From NCBI GenBank assembly GCA_021788095.1, contig JAJYLB010000002.1:163583-227582 (forward strand): DNA of 64,000 nt. Reading direction: 5' to 3'. The translations under genes and the position numbers were made by a program. Positions 44,684-52,176 of the stretch are shown one piece after another. The notes under the pieces were generated by a model. That model was given only the letters and a program-made list of their open reading frames with translations, was not told where the DNA came from and did not search any database. The stretch comes from Acidobacteriota bacterium. Lineage in GTDB: Bacteria > Acidobacteriota > Terriglobia > Acidiferrales > UBA7541. The first letter of the stretch is position 1. Every line of letters begins with the position of its first letter.

Positions 44684-45562
44684 ATGCACATGACTGCCTC
44701 CACGCGACCGGCGAAGCACAACGATGACCATGCAAAGGTTCTGCCTGGAACGAAAGGCGCACATTTGACGGAATCAACGGATCCCAGCTCGGTCCTTCGG
44801 GTGCTCGACGTGCGCGTCGACACCGTTCAGATACCCGACGTGATTCGCGTGATGGAACGGTGGATCGAAGCGCGAGAGGTTTGCCGTGGCATTGCGGTGA
44901 CGGGAATGCACGGAGTCACCGAAGCCCGGCACAATCCCTCGTTCAAGAAGATCCTCGACGCCGCGGACCTGATCGTTCCCGACGGCATGCCGCTCGTCTG
45001 GCTGGGCAGGCTGAAGGGCCATCCGCTCGAGCGGCGCGTCTACGGTCCGGAACTGATGTACGCGTTCTGCGAGCAGACGGCGCGCAAGGGCTATCGCCAC
45101 TACTTCTACGGCGGGGCTCCGGGCGTGCCCGAGCGCCTCGAAAAGCGATTCCTCGAGGAATTTCCACAGATGGTGGTGGCGGGAACCCATTCGCCCCCCT
45201 TCCGCCCGCTGACCCCACAGGAAGACGAGGGCGTGGTCGAAGCTATCAATCGCGCGCATCCGGACGTGCTCTGGGTGGGCTTGGGCACGCCGAAACAGGA
45301 GATATGGATCGACGCGCATCGGAACCGCTTGCGCGTCCCGGTGATCGTCGCCGTGGGTGCGGCGTTCGATATCAATGCGGGCACGAAGCGGCAAGCGCCG
45401 TGCTGGATGCGCGAGCACGGTCTCGAGTGGTCGTTCCGGCTCGTGCAGGAGCCGCGCCGGCTCTGGCGGCGTTACCTGGTCTACGGCACGAAATTCGTTT
45501 TCTACGTTGGCTGCGAACTTTGGAACGAGCGGCGCGCCTCCCGCCGAACGCAGGGAACGTAG
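44684..45562 (+). CDS. WecG/TagA/CpsF-family glycosyltransferase
   Basis: GT26 enzyme: VLDVRVDTVQIPDVIRVMERWI, RGIAVTGMHGVTEARHNPSFKKILDAADLIVPDGMPLVWLGR, YGPELMYAFCEQTARKGYRHYFYGGAPGVPERLEKRF, VLWVGLGTPKQEIWIDAHRNRLRVPVIVAVGAAFDINAGTKRQAPCWMREHGLEW. The TPDGxG-type acidic motif and the HGLEW C-terminal motif are intact. It would add UDP-ManNAc-like or related sugar to a lipid-linked acceptor. Last gene of the EPS cluster before the IS element. Confidence 0.93.
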   Translation: MHMTASTRPAKHNDDHAKVLPGTKGAHLTESTDPSSVLRVLDVRVDTVQIPDVIRVMERWIEAREVCRGIAVTGMHGVTEARHNPSFKKILDAADLIVPDGMPLVWLGRLKGHPLERRVYGPELMYAFCEQTARKGYRHYFYGGAPGVPERLEKRFLEEFPQMVVAGTHSPPFRPLTPQEDEGVVEAINRAHPDVLWVGLGTPKQEIWIDAHRNRLRVPVIVAVGAAFDINAGTKRQAPCWMREHGLEWSFRLVQEPRRLWRRYLVYGTKFVFYVGCELWNERRASRRTQGT

Positions 45563-45779
45563 GGGCGACGCCCGCCGCCCTTCGACCTCGCTCAGGGCCG
45601 TGAGCCTGCCGAACGGCGGCGAAGATCGCGTCGCATCGGACAAGCGCAGCGAGCCCCTACCAGGCCTTCGCGGGCAGCAAACCCTATTGGCTGGTGTAGG
45701 CGGCGCCACACCCATCGCCCCCAGGACCCCGACAGAGAGAATCGGAGTACGGCGCCCGGGGCACCCCACAAGAAAAAAA

Positions 45780-45820
45780 CGCGCGGGCAGGTCCCGAGGT
45801 TTCGGGAGCCCGCGCCACTG
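45780..45820. repeat. composite palindrome: GCGCGGGC arms with TCCCGA/TCGGGA core
   Basis: Outer arms CGCGCGGGC and GCCCGCGC (ending CACTG) enclose an inner palindrome TCCCGAGGTTTCGGGA. The outer arms match 2251-2278, the inner core matches 46928, 51583, 54434 and 59421. Confidence 0.7.
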
Positions 45821-45850
45821 GCGGCCGGCCTGGCTGTGCGAGCGGCACCG

Positions 45851-45875
45851 GTAGCACAGGCACTGTTGCCTGTGC
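45851..45875. repeat. GTAGCACAGGC...GCCTGTGC palindrome
   Basis: GTAGCACAGGC-ACTGTT-GCCTGTGC. Relatives at 46911-46955 and 47898-47918. Confidence 0.6.
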
Positions 45876-45896
45876 AATTTAGAGCATTTCCATATA

Positions 45897-46491
45897 TTAT
45901 GTAGCGTATCGGGCGCTGAAAAAGAAGCCTTTGCAGTCGGCGGTGGTAATCGCGTCGAAGGCGGTCTTGGCCGCCAAGAGCAGTTGCCCGTCGGTGCGGG
46001 GCGCCTGGCTGCGCAAGATTTGTTTGATCTTGCTCCACATCGGCTCGATCGGATTGAAGTCCGGCGAGTAGGGCGGCAGGTAAAGCAGCCGGCCACCGGC
46101 GGCTTCGACGGCTTCACGGACTCCCCGGATCTTGTGGGTGGCCAGATTGTCCAGGATCACCACGTCGCCAGGGCGCAGGGCCCGTGCGAGCCCCTGTCCC
46201 ATCCAGGCCAAAAACATCTCGCCGTCCATCGGGCCTTCAAAAAGCCAAGGGGCGCAGGGACCGTCCAGGCGGATGCCGGCGACGAGCGTGCTGGTTTGAT
46301 ACCGTCCGTGCGGGACGCGCGCCCGCAGCCGTTCGCCGCCCAGGGCGCGGCCCCGCAGGCGCGTCATCCTGGTGTTGGCCCCGCTTTCGTCCACAAACAC
46401 CAGACGGGCCGTAGGTTCAGCAGCCAATTGCTCATGCCAGTGCGCCCTTCGTTCGGCGATGTCGAGACGCTGTTGTTCGGCGGCGGCCAGA
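45897..46491 (-). CDS. IS630 transposase, catalytic part (second frame)
   Basis: DDE domain: LVFVDESGAN (first Asp), GDVVILDNLATHK (second Asp), LPPYSPDFNPIEPMWSKIKQ (final Glu). It is +1 (or -2) relative to the N-terminal frame; the switch would take place at a run of eight A (46493-46500 on the complement), after which the frame reads TLAAAEQQRLDIAERRAHWH before the first ATG of this half (46427). Either frameshifting or slippage joins the halves, or the copy is dead. Confidence 0.85.
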
Positions 46492-46845
46492 GTTTTTTTT
46501 AAACTTCCAGCCTAGCCGCCCCAGCCAGAGATCGATCGTGGAGGTGCGGAACGGGCGGTCCAGGCGCGCGCCCAACTCGGCCAGCGTGGCGTCGGGCTGC
46601 TCGGACAGCAGACGCTCGAGTCGCTGCTTCCGCTCTGCGGTGAGCAGCGTCTTGCGTCCGCACCTGTGCGTTTGTGGCTCCAGCGTGCGGCGCTGCCGAA
46701 ACTGCTGGCGCACGCGGCGCACCGCCGCCACGCAGAAACCGGAAAACTGCGCGATCTCTCGCGTGCTCTTGCCGCGGTCGTAGAGTTCCAAAATGCGCTT
46801 GCGGATCGGAATCGGTATGGCTCGCATAGGCATACTTTGCCTCAC
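46432..46845 (-). CDS. IS630 transposase, DNA-binding part (first frame)
   Basis: Helix-turn-helix region: IPIPIRKRILELYDRGKSTREIAQFSGFCVAAVRRVRQQFRQ and a second HTH (RKQRLERLLSEQPDATLAELGARL...STIDLWLGRLGWKFKK). The A8 run (TTT AAA AAA AAC) follows GWKF; past it this frame reads a short basic tail to TGA. The catalytic half continues in the other frame. Confidence 0.85.
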   Translation of the reverse strand: MRQSMPMRAIPIPIRKRILELYDRGKSTREIAQFSGFCVAAVRRVRQQFRQRRTLEPQTHRCGRKTLLTAERKQRLERLLSEQPDATLAELGARLDRPFRTSTIDLWLGRLGWKFKKNSGRRRTTASRHRRTKGALA

Positions 46846-46910
46846 GAGCCCCGTTTTGTAAAGCTACATTATTTATGGAAATGCTCTAGAACGGCGATGG
46901 AAGAAAAGCG

Positions 46911-46955
46911 CACAGCCAGGTCCCGAATCCCGAACGTTCGGGACGGGAGGCTGTG
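46911..46955. repeat. composite palindrome: CACAGCC/GGCTGTG arms with TCCCGAA/TTCGGGA core
   Basis: Outer arms CACAGCC and GGCTGTG (then CTACA) enclose TCCCGAACGTTCGGGA at 46928-46943. It lies downstream of the transglycosylase gene and next to the IS end. Confidence 0.65.
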
Positions 46956-46968
46956 CTACAGGCCAGGG

Positions 46969-47838
46969 TTATTGGTTGGTGTAGACGACGCGGCCGTCGC
47001 TCGCGACGAACCGGCGAATGGCTAGAGGGCCGAATTCCTGCGCCTGCCCAACGGAAGCTTGGTAGAGCCGCGTGACTTGTTCCACGTAAGCCCGGATGTC
47101 CTGCTCGGCAGGAACGCCTCCGGCGTGGTCCACGGTCCGCTCGCCGGAATAGTAGGCAGCCAGCGCCTGGGACAAATCCCCATGGTAGCGGGAGAGCAGT
47201 TCCGCCAGATAGCGGACTCCGCCCTCGACGTTCTCGGCGGGATTGAAGACGTTCTGCACGTCGAACCGCTCCGCAGTCGCCGGAATCAGCTGCATCAATC
47301 CCATCGCGTCTTTCGGAGAAATTGCCGCAGGATTCCAGGAGGATTCGACACGGACGACTGCGCGCACCAGCCGCGGATCCAAGCCGTACCGCCGGGACGT
47401 TTCCTCGACGATGCCTTCGAGCTGCGTCTGGGAAGCTCGTTTCGACGCGCCGAGCGAACCGGGCGAGGCGCGCCTCGCCCCCACGGCTGAAGAAGGCCCA
47501 CGGCCGCTAACCACACTGACCGTAGCTATCTCGCTCGAGCGCGGCGAGTGAGCTTTGCGCGCCTGCGGTGCGCGGAGCGCTGAAGCAGCAGCGCGGCCCC
47601 GCGACGCCGGGACCACATGCGCCCGCGCATTCGTGCAAACCATGGTTCCCTGGGTATTGGTTTTGCAAGAGATGGGCGAAGCGCCGGGAGGAAGAGCGGC
47701 GAGGGCAGGCATGGCCCCAAGCGCCACTAGCAGACTTGCAACACGGCAAAGGCCAAATCGGCGCGGGGTCGAAAGCGCGCGGGCAGCGACCGAAAGCCCC
47801 GCACAGGGTCGAGGGCCTCGGTCCCCAGGCGCAACCAC
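46969..47838 (-). CDS. lytic transglycosylase (SLT domain), exported
   Basis: The C-terminal domain is a soluble lytic transglycosylase fold: ETSRRYGLDPRLVRAVVRVESSWNP (catalytic Glu), SPKDAMGLMQLIPATAERF, NVFNPAENVEGGVRYLAELLSRYHGDLSQALAAYYSG. It cleaves peptidoglycan between MurNAc and GlcNAc. A hydrophobic export stretch (CRVASLLVALGAMPALAALPPG) precedes a basic low-complexity region. The start is unclear: the frame stays open to 47982 through repeat DNA and into the preceding gene; GTG 47838, GTG 47727 and ATG 47712 are the in-frame options and I give the first. Confidence 0.85.
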   Translation of the reverse strand: MVAPGDRGPRPCAGLSVAARALSTPRRFGLCRVASLLVALGAMPALAALPPGASPISCKTNTQGTMVCTNARAHVVPASRGRAAASALRAPQARKAHSPRSSEIATVSVVSGRGPSSAVGARRASPGSLGASKRASQTQLEGIVEETSRRYGLDPRLVRAVVRVESSWNPAAISPKDAMGLMQLIPATAERFDVQNVFNPAENVEGGVRYLAELLSRYHGDLSQALAAYYSGERTVDHAGGVPAEQDIRAYVEQVTRLYQASVGQAQEFGPLAIRRFVASDGRVVYTNQ

Positions 47839-47897
47839 GGCGCCTGGGGCACCCAGTGACTTTGATGAACTATCGCGAGCCAACGGCCCTAAGGGAC

Positions 47898-47918
47898 GGG
47901 CAGGAATGCCTGTGCTAC
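47898..47918. repeat. GGGCAGGAATGCCTGTGCTAC palindrome variant
   Basis: Mixed arms: GGGCAGGAATGCC joined to TGTGCTAC, i.e. half GCGCGGGC-type core, half GTAGCACA-type arm. In the gap between the exported protein and transglycosylase genes. Confidence 0.5.
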
Positions 47919-47935
47919 ATGGCCCCGCAGTCCCG

Positions 47936-48622
47936 CTAGTGCTGGACCGATGAAGGCTTCGATTTGTCCTGAGAAGTGCCATTGTTCTTCGGCGTCGCCG
48001 GCTTCTTCACCGTGCTTCTTTTCGCTGGCACTGCCTGCAAGGGTAACGTCTTGCCCTGTTTCGCCATAGCCTTTTGCAAGGCGGCCAACGCCTGCTGGGG
48101 AGTTACTTTAGGTCCCTGATTCGGTAACTGCGCAGGAGCTGCGGAGCCCGAGGTGGACGGCTGGGCAGAATGCATCGGCCCGAAAGGACTGGCATTCTCA
48201 CTGGGCTTGGAAAGCACCAGAAACCAGCGGCCATTGACCCGCCTCCAGGTGTCTTTCACCGGAAAATTCAGAGCCTGGAGGAACGGCGGAATGCGTTCGC
48301 TGCGCACCACTTCGACCGTGGCCGTCGCGCCGGTCTTCTCGAGCTGCACCGCCTTGATGCGGAAGGCGACGAGGGTGTGGTAATCCGTATTGAAGAATTT
48401 GTCTCGCGATTCCGGCGCAACCATCGCCAGCGCTTCCGATTTCTTATCTTCCTGGATGTAACGGTAATAGGTCTCGACGCGCTGCCTCAAGGCCTGGTTG
48501 GCGGCGGAGGGCGCAGCTTTGTGCACGGGCCGGGCCGGAGCGCGGCGCGCGGTCTGTGCGGCGCTCGTTATGGTGAGAACCAGGAAGCTGGCTGCAATCC
48601 CTAGGGAAAGGTAAACCTTCAT
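47936..48622 (-). CDS. exported protein with NTF2-like region
   Basis: Signal peptide MKVYLSLGIAASFLVLTITSAAQ, then QRVETYYRYIQEDKKSEALAMVAPESRDKFF and DTWRRVNGRWFLVL, which look like an NTF2-like or lumazine-binding-like small domain. The C-terminal half is Ala/Pro/Lys-rich with QQALAALQKAMAKQGK. No precise function. ATG 48622 sets the signal peptide at the N-terminus; a longer start at 48670 is less likely. Same strand as the LuxR and transglycosylase genes. Confidence 0.72.
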   Translation of the reverse strand: MKVYLSLGIAASFLVLTITSAAQTARRAPARPVHKAAPSAANQALRQRVETYYRYIQEDKKSEALAMVAPESRDKFFNTDYHTLVAFRIKAVQLEKTGATATVEVVRSERIPPFLQALNFPVKDTWRRVNGRWFLVLSKPSENASPFGPMHSAQPSTSGSAAPAQLPNQGPKVTPQQALAALQKAMAKQGKTLPLQAVPAKRSTVKKPATPKNNGTSQDKSKPSSVQH

Positions 48623-48742
48623 TTCGTTTGTCCCGAGTGACACCTGAGGTTTTTGGGTGAAGCCAGACACACCTCACCCCCGTCTCGCACTACAGAAAGG
48701 CAGTCTATCGGCAGGCCGAGCGCCCGTCAAGACCCTTCCCTC

Positions 48743-49399
48743 CTAGACTTTCCAGGCGGTCGCTTCGAGTGCGTGCACGGCGGACAGGCGGTCCTGGGTA
48801 CCGAGCTTGCGGAGGATCCGATGGATGTGATTCTTCACCGTTTGTTCCGAGAGGCTCAGACGCCCCGCGATCTCCTTGTTGGTCAGTCCCTGGGCGATCA
48901 GAGGCAGGATGAGCTGCTCCCGCCGGGTGAGTCCATACTCGGCGCGAAGCCGGGGATTGGGCAAGGTCCCTTGCCGGGCCACGTAGTGGAAGAGGGCGCG
49001 GCAGAGCTTGGGTGGACAGACCGCTCCGCCGCGGGCCGCTACGCGGACGGCGCACACCAGATCGGCCGTCGAGGCTTCGCTCAAAAGGTACCCGGCGATC
49101 CCGGCTCGGAGCGAGCGGAAAAACGTTTCGGCGTCCTCTTCCATGCCGAAAAGGACGACGCGCGTTTCCGGCGTCACGCGAAGCGCTTCCGGGATAAAGG
49201 CAAGCCAATCCACGCCTCGCATGGCCCCATTGGCGAGCAGCACGTGAGGCCGTGTGGCGGCGATGGCTTTGAGACTGAGGTCCGGCTGCTCGGAAGAGCC
49301 GATGACGCCGATGTCCGCGCGGTTCCGGAACGCATGGCAGAGCGCTTCGCGAAGCAGACGATTGCCTGCTACGATAAAGACGCTTATCCTGTCTGCCAA
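48743..49399 (-). CDS. LuxR/NarL-family regulator with degenerate receiver
   Basis: C-terminal LuxR HTH is typical: LTRREQLILPLIAQGLTNKEIAGRLSLSEQTVKNHIHRILRKLGTQDRLSAV. The N-terminal receiver-like domain (SVFIVAGNRLLREALCHAF) lacks the acidic pair (AG instead of DD) and has Asn57 where the phospho-accepting Asp should be (PHVLLANGAMRG). So DNA binding is likely independent of classic phosphorylation. It is divergent from a hybrid histidine kinase gene, but these need not be partners. Confidence 0.88.
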   Translation of the reverse strand: MADRISVFIVAGNRLLREALCHAFRNRADIGVIGSSEQPDLSLKAIAATRPHVLLANGAMRGVDWLAFIPEALRVTPETRVVLFGMEEDAETFFRSLRAGIAGYLLSEASTADLVCAVRVAARGGAVCPPKLCRALFHYVARQGTLPNPRLRAEYGLTRREQLILPLIAQGLTNKEIAGRLSLSEQTVKNHIHRILRKLGTQDRLSAVHALEATAWKV

Positions 49400-49864
49400 A
49401 ATACCCCCTTAAGAGCGACCCGTCCCCACTGCCCCCGGCGGCGAAACTGCGGCTCCTCACCCTCAGCGCGCATGCTCGCGCGCTGCCTGCCGAACTTGCG
49501 GCTGCTCCGCCGTTTCCGGCTGCCCACGCACGAGGCTAGGGCTCGCAACGCAGTCGCCACACACCAGCGCGCATCGATGAAATCATTGCGTTGCTACGGT
49601 TGTCAAGCGCAATCGGGTCGCTGGGGCCCGATGCCTGGCGAGGTGCGCCTCTGTTCCGTTCCGGAGCATGGCTGCCTCGCTACAACCTCTCTATCTCGTC
49701 CTTGCCTCACAAGTCGCCTCGCGCGTAATCTGAAGCTCCCCCTTCCTTTTGCCGCGTAACGGCCTCGTGCGCGCCCAACTGGCTCGCGCATCCCTCTCCG
49801 AACCCTCTGCGGCGATCGCACACCGGGAGTCCGGTCCGAAAGCCCGGCGGCGTTGAGGAGAGAC
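49400..49864. other. divergent intergenic region without a gene
   Basis: 465 bp between the LuxR-type gene and the histidine kinase gene. No coding frame with a convincing start or codon use. It must hold the promoters of both genes, but no clear -35/-10 pair was found. A GCGCGCATGCTCGCGCG palindrome lies near 49477-49492. Confidence 0.4.
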
Positions 49865-52111
49865 ATGAGTCCGCACATGCAGCTTCTGGCGGTGACCGCA
49901 GGGATGAGCTTGTTGCTGTGTCTCCTGCTTTGGGACGACGCGAGACGCTCGCGAGCGCGGAAAACCACGGAGGCAGCGTCCATCGAGGAGCGCCGCCTGC
50001 TTCGCCTTCTGGTGGATTCCGTTCCCGACTACATTTACGTCAAGGACTCCCAAAGCCACTTCCTGCTCGCCAACCGCGGCGTCGCGGAACTCATCGTGGG
50101 CAGCGACAAGCCCGATGCCCTGCTCGGCAAAACCGATTTCGATTTTTTCCCTCGCGAGATGGCTGCCGGCTATTTCAACGACGAGCAGGAGATCCTGCGC
50201 ACGGGCAAGCCCATCCTGGATCGGGAAGAGCGCACGCAGGATGCCCAGGGACACGAGAAGTGGACGTTGACCACGAAGGTTCCCCTGCGCGACCCGCAAG
50301 GGAGGATCGTCGGGATCATGGGCATCGGCCGGGACATCACCACGCTCAAGCTGGCTGAATTGGAGGCGCTGAAGGCGCGCGAGGCGGCCGAGACGGCCAG
50401 CCGCGCCAAGAGCGAATTCCTGGCCAACATGAGCCACGAGATTCGCACGCCCCTCAACGGCGTGCTGGGGATGACGGAATTGGCGCTCGAAACCGCCGTC
50501 TCGAGCGAGCAGCGGGAGTATCTGGAAACGGCGAAGAATTCCGCGGATTCCCTGCTCACCGTTCTCAACGACATCCTCGACTTTTCCAAGATCGAGGCGG
50601 GCCGACTGGAAGTCGAGATCGCCCCGTTCGATCTGCGGGAGTGTCTGGAATCCGCCATGAAAACCCTGGCGCTGCGATCCGACGAAAAACGGATTGAGCT
50701 GCTCTGCGATATCGCGCCCGACGTCCCTGAAGTCGTCGCGAGCGACGCGGCGCGCTTGCGCCAGATCGTACTCAACCTCGTCGGCAACGCCATCAAGTTC
50801 ACCGAGTACGGAGAAGTGGCGCTCAAGGTTGCGCTCGAACCGCCCGCCGAGGCCGGACCTGAACGGCGGCTGCACTTCACCGTCTCCGACACGGGCATCG
50901 GGATTCCGCGGGAAAAGCTGGCGATGATCTTCGATCCCTTCGCGCAAGCCGACTCTTCCACCACGCGCCGGTACGGCGGCACGGGACTTGGCCTGACGAT
51001 ATCCGCCCGCTTGGTGAAGTTGCTGAGAGGGAGGATCTGGGCGAAAAGCGAAGTGGGCTGCGGGTCGGCCTTTCACTTCACCCTAGCCGCTGGGGTTGCC
51101 GGAACCGCCGCCCCATTCCCCGAGCTTGCCCCGCCCCCACTCCCCGCCGCCCTGCGCGGCGTTCGGGTGCTCGTCGTGGACGACAACCGCACCAATTGCC
51201 GCATCCAGGCGGCCATGCTGCGTCGATGGGAGATGCAGCCGGAGACGGCGGAGGGCGGCGAAGCCGCTCTGGCCGAACTCGAGCGGGCGGAAAACGCGGG
51301 GGAGCCGTACACCTTGATTCTGACGGACCTGCTGATGCCAGGGATGGACGGGTTCGGCCTGGTCGAGGAGATCTACCGCCGCTGGGGAGCTGCGGCTCCC
51401 GTCATTCTGATGCTCACCTCCGCCACCCGGCGAGGCGACCTGGCCCGGTGCCAGGCGCTCGGCGTCTCGATCTATCTGCTAAAGCCGGTGCGCAAAGCCG
51501 AATTGCGCGAAGCGGTTCTGCGCGCGCTTGGCGAGCGCGCTCAGCCCCGCTCCGAGCCTTCGCGCTTCGAGGCGGGGCGGCCGTCCCGAAGCTTCGGGAC
51601 GGCGCCCGACCCGCCAGAAAACGGCGAGGCATGCGAGCCGGGCCAGCCGGGGGACTCGACGCCCGCGCGTTCGTGCGGCACGCGTTTTCGGCTGCGCGTG
51701 CTCGTCGTCGAAGACAATCTCGTCAATCAGCGGCTCGCCGCGCGGCTGCTCGAAAAGCGCGGGCACCGCGCCGACGTGGCGGCGAGCGGGAGGGAAGCTC
51801 TCGAAGCCTTGGTAAAGCAGCCTTACGATCTGGTGTTCATGGACGTGCAGATGCCGGAACTGGACGGCTTCGAAACGACCGCGAGGATTCGCGAACGCGA
51901 GAAGAGCGCCGGCGGGCGCCAGACCATTATCGCCCTCACCGCACACGCCATGAAGGGCGACCGGGAGCGCTGCCTGGCGGCGGGCATGGATGGCTACCTG
52001 GCGAAGCCCATCCGGCCGCGCGAACTCGACGAGATCCTCGAAGCGCAGGCCGCGCGCCTGGCCGAATCCCAAGGCGTAGCCGAAGCCGCTCGCTCGGCTG
52101 CCGGCGGGTAG
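49865..52111 (+). CDS. hybrid sensor histidine kinase with PAS and two receivers
   Basis: Domains: TM anchor 2-18; PAS about 40-160 (LRLLVDSVPDYIYVKDSQSHFLLANRG, with the PAC end RIVGIMGIGRDITTLK); HisKA with His191 (MSHEIRTPLNGVLGMTELAL); HATPase (LNLVGNAIKFTEYGEV, VSDTGIGIP, GGTGLGLTIS); receiver 1 with Asp488 (LILTDLLMPGMDG); receiver 2 with Asp660 (LVFMDVQMPELDG). No phosphotransfer (HPt) domain or HTH follows, so an external HPt or regulator is needed. The linker between receivers contains a perfect 18-bp palindrome (51583-51600) read as SRSFGT. Start ATG 49865 has GAGGAGAG upstream. Confidence 0.93.
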   Translation: MSPHMQLLAVTAGMSLLLCLLLWDDARRSRARKTTEAASIEERRLLRLLVDSVPDYIYVKDSQSHFLLANRGVAELIVGSDKPDALLGKTDFDFFPREMAAGYFNDEQEILRTGKPILDREERTQDAQGHEKWTLTTKVPLRDPQGRIVGIMGIGRDITTLKLAELEALKAREAAETASRAKSEFLANMSHEIRTPLNGVLGMTELALETAVSSEQREYLETAKNSADSLLTVLNDILDFSKIEAGRLEVEIAPFDLRECLESAMKTLALRSDEKRIELLCDIAPDVPEVVASDAARLRQIVLNLVGNAIKFTEYGEVALKVALEPPAEAGPERRLHFTVSDTGIGIPREKLAMIFDPFAQADSSTTRRYGGTGLGLTISARLVKLLRGRIWAKSEVGCGSAFHFTLAAGVAGTAAPFPELAPPPLPAALRGVRVLVVDDNRTNCRIQAAMLRRWEMQPETAEGGEAALAELERAENAGEPYTLILTDLLMPGMDGFGLVEEIYRRWGAAAPVILMLTSATRRGDLARCQALGVSIYLLKPVRKAELREAVLRALGERAQPRSEPSRFEAGRPSRSFGTAPDPPENGEACEPGQPGDSTPARSCGTRFRLRVLVVEDNLVNQRLAARLLEKRGHRADVAASGREALEALVKQPYDLVFMDVQMPELDGFETTARIREREKSAGGRQTIIALTAHAMKGDRERCLAAGMDGYLAKPIRPRELDEILEAQAARLAESQGVAEAARSAAGG
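51583..51600. repeat. perfect palindrome within the kinase gene
   Basis: GTCCCGAAGCTTCGGGAC, in the coding sequence for the linker between the two receiver domains. Same core as 20013, 46928, 54434 and 59421. Confidence 0.75.
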
Positions 52112-52120
52112 AGGGCAAAG

Positions 52121-52146
52121 ACCGCGGGCGAGCCGCCCGCCCCACA
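52121..52146. repeat. GCGGGC-type palindrome between convergent genes
   Basis: ACCGCGGGCGAGCCGCCCGCCC, ending CACA. Sits in the 65-bp gap between the convergent kinase and glycosidase-like genes, where it might act as a bidirectional terminator; there is no T-run. Confidence 0.5.
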
Positions 52147-52176
52147 CGCGGGCCGAAGGCGGACTCGCACCACCGC

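Larger units (their letters stand above)
45563..45879. other. gene-free stretch made of dispersed repeats
   Basis: No coding frame of note in 317 bp. It begins with CCCTTCGACCTCGCTCAGGG-type repeat text, continues with GGCGCCCGGGGCACCCCAC (also near 47843), and ends with two palindromes (45780-45820 and 45851-45875) just before the IS630 end. Confidence 0.5.
45882..46886. mobile_element. IS630-family insertion sequence
   Basis: A 1005-bp element bounded by inverted repeats that agree in all but two of about 24 positions: GAGCATTTCCATATATTATG at the left and, read inward, GAGCATTTCCATAAATAATG at the right. TA dinucleotides at 45880-45881 and 46887-46888 flank it, the expected target duplication of IS630/Tc1 elements. 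It encodes a DDE transposase in two overlapping frames on the minus strand. Its AT-rich ends contrast with the GC-rich surroundings. Confidence 0.93.

Noticed and set aside
45680..45700. Possible relic of the transglycosylase C-terminus (minus-strand AYTSQ-stop resembling VYTNQ-stop)
   Set aside because: The match is only about 15 bp and the upstream sequence does not continue the homology.
49400..49864. Small gene between LuxR regulator and kinase
   Set aside because: Frames there are short or are extensions of the divergent genes without ribosome sites or recognisable motifs.
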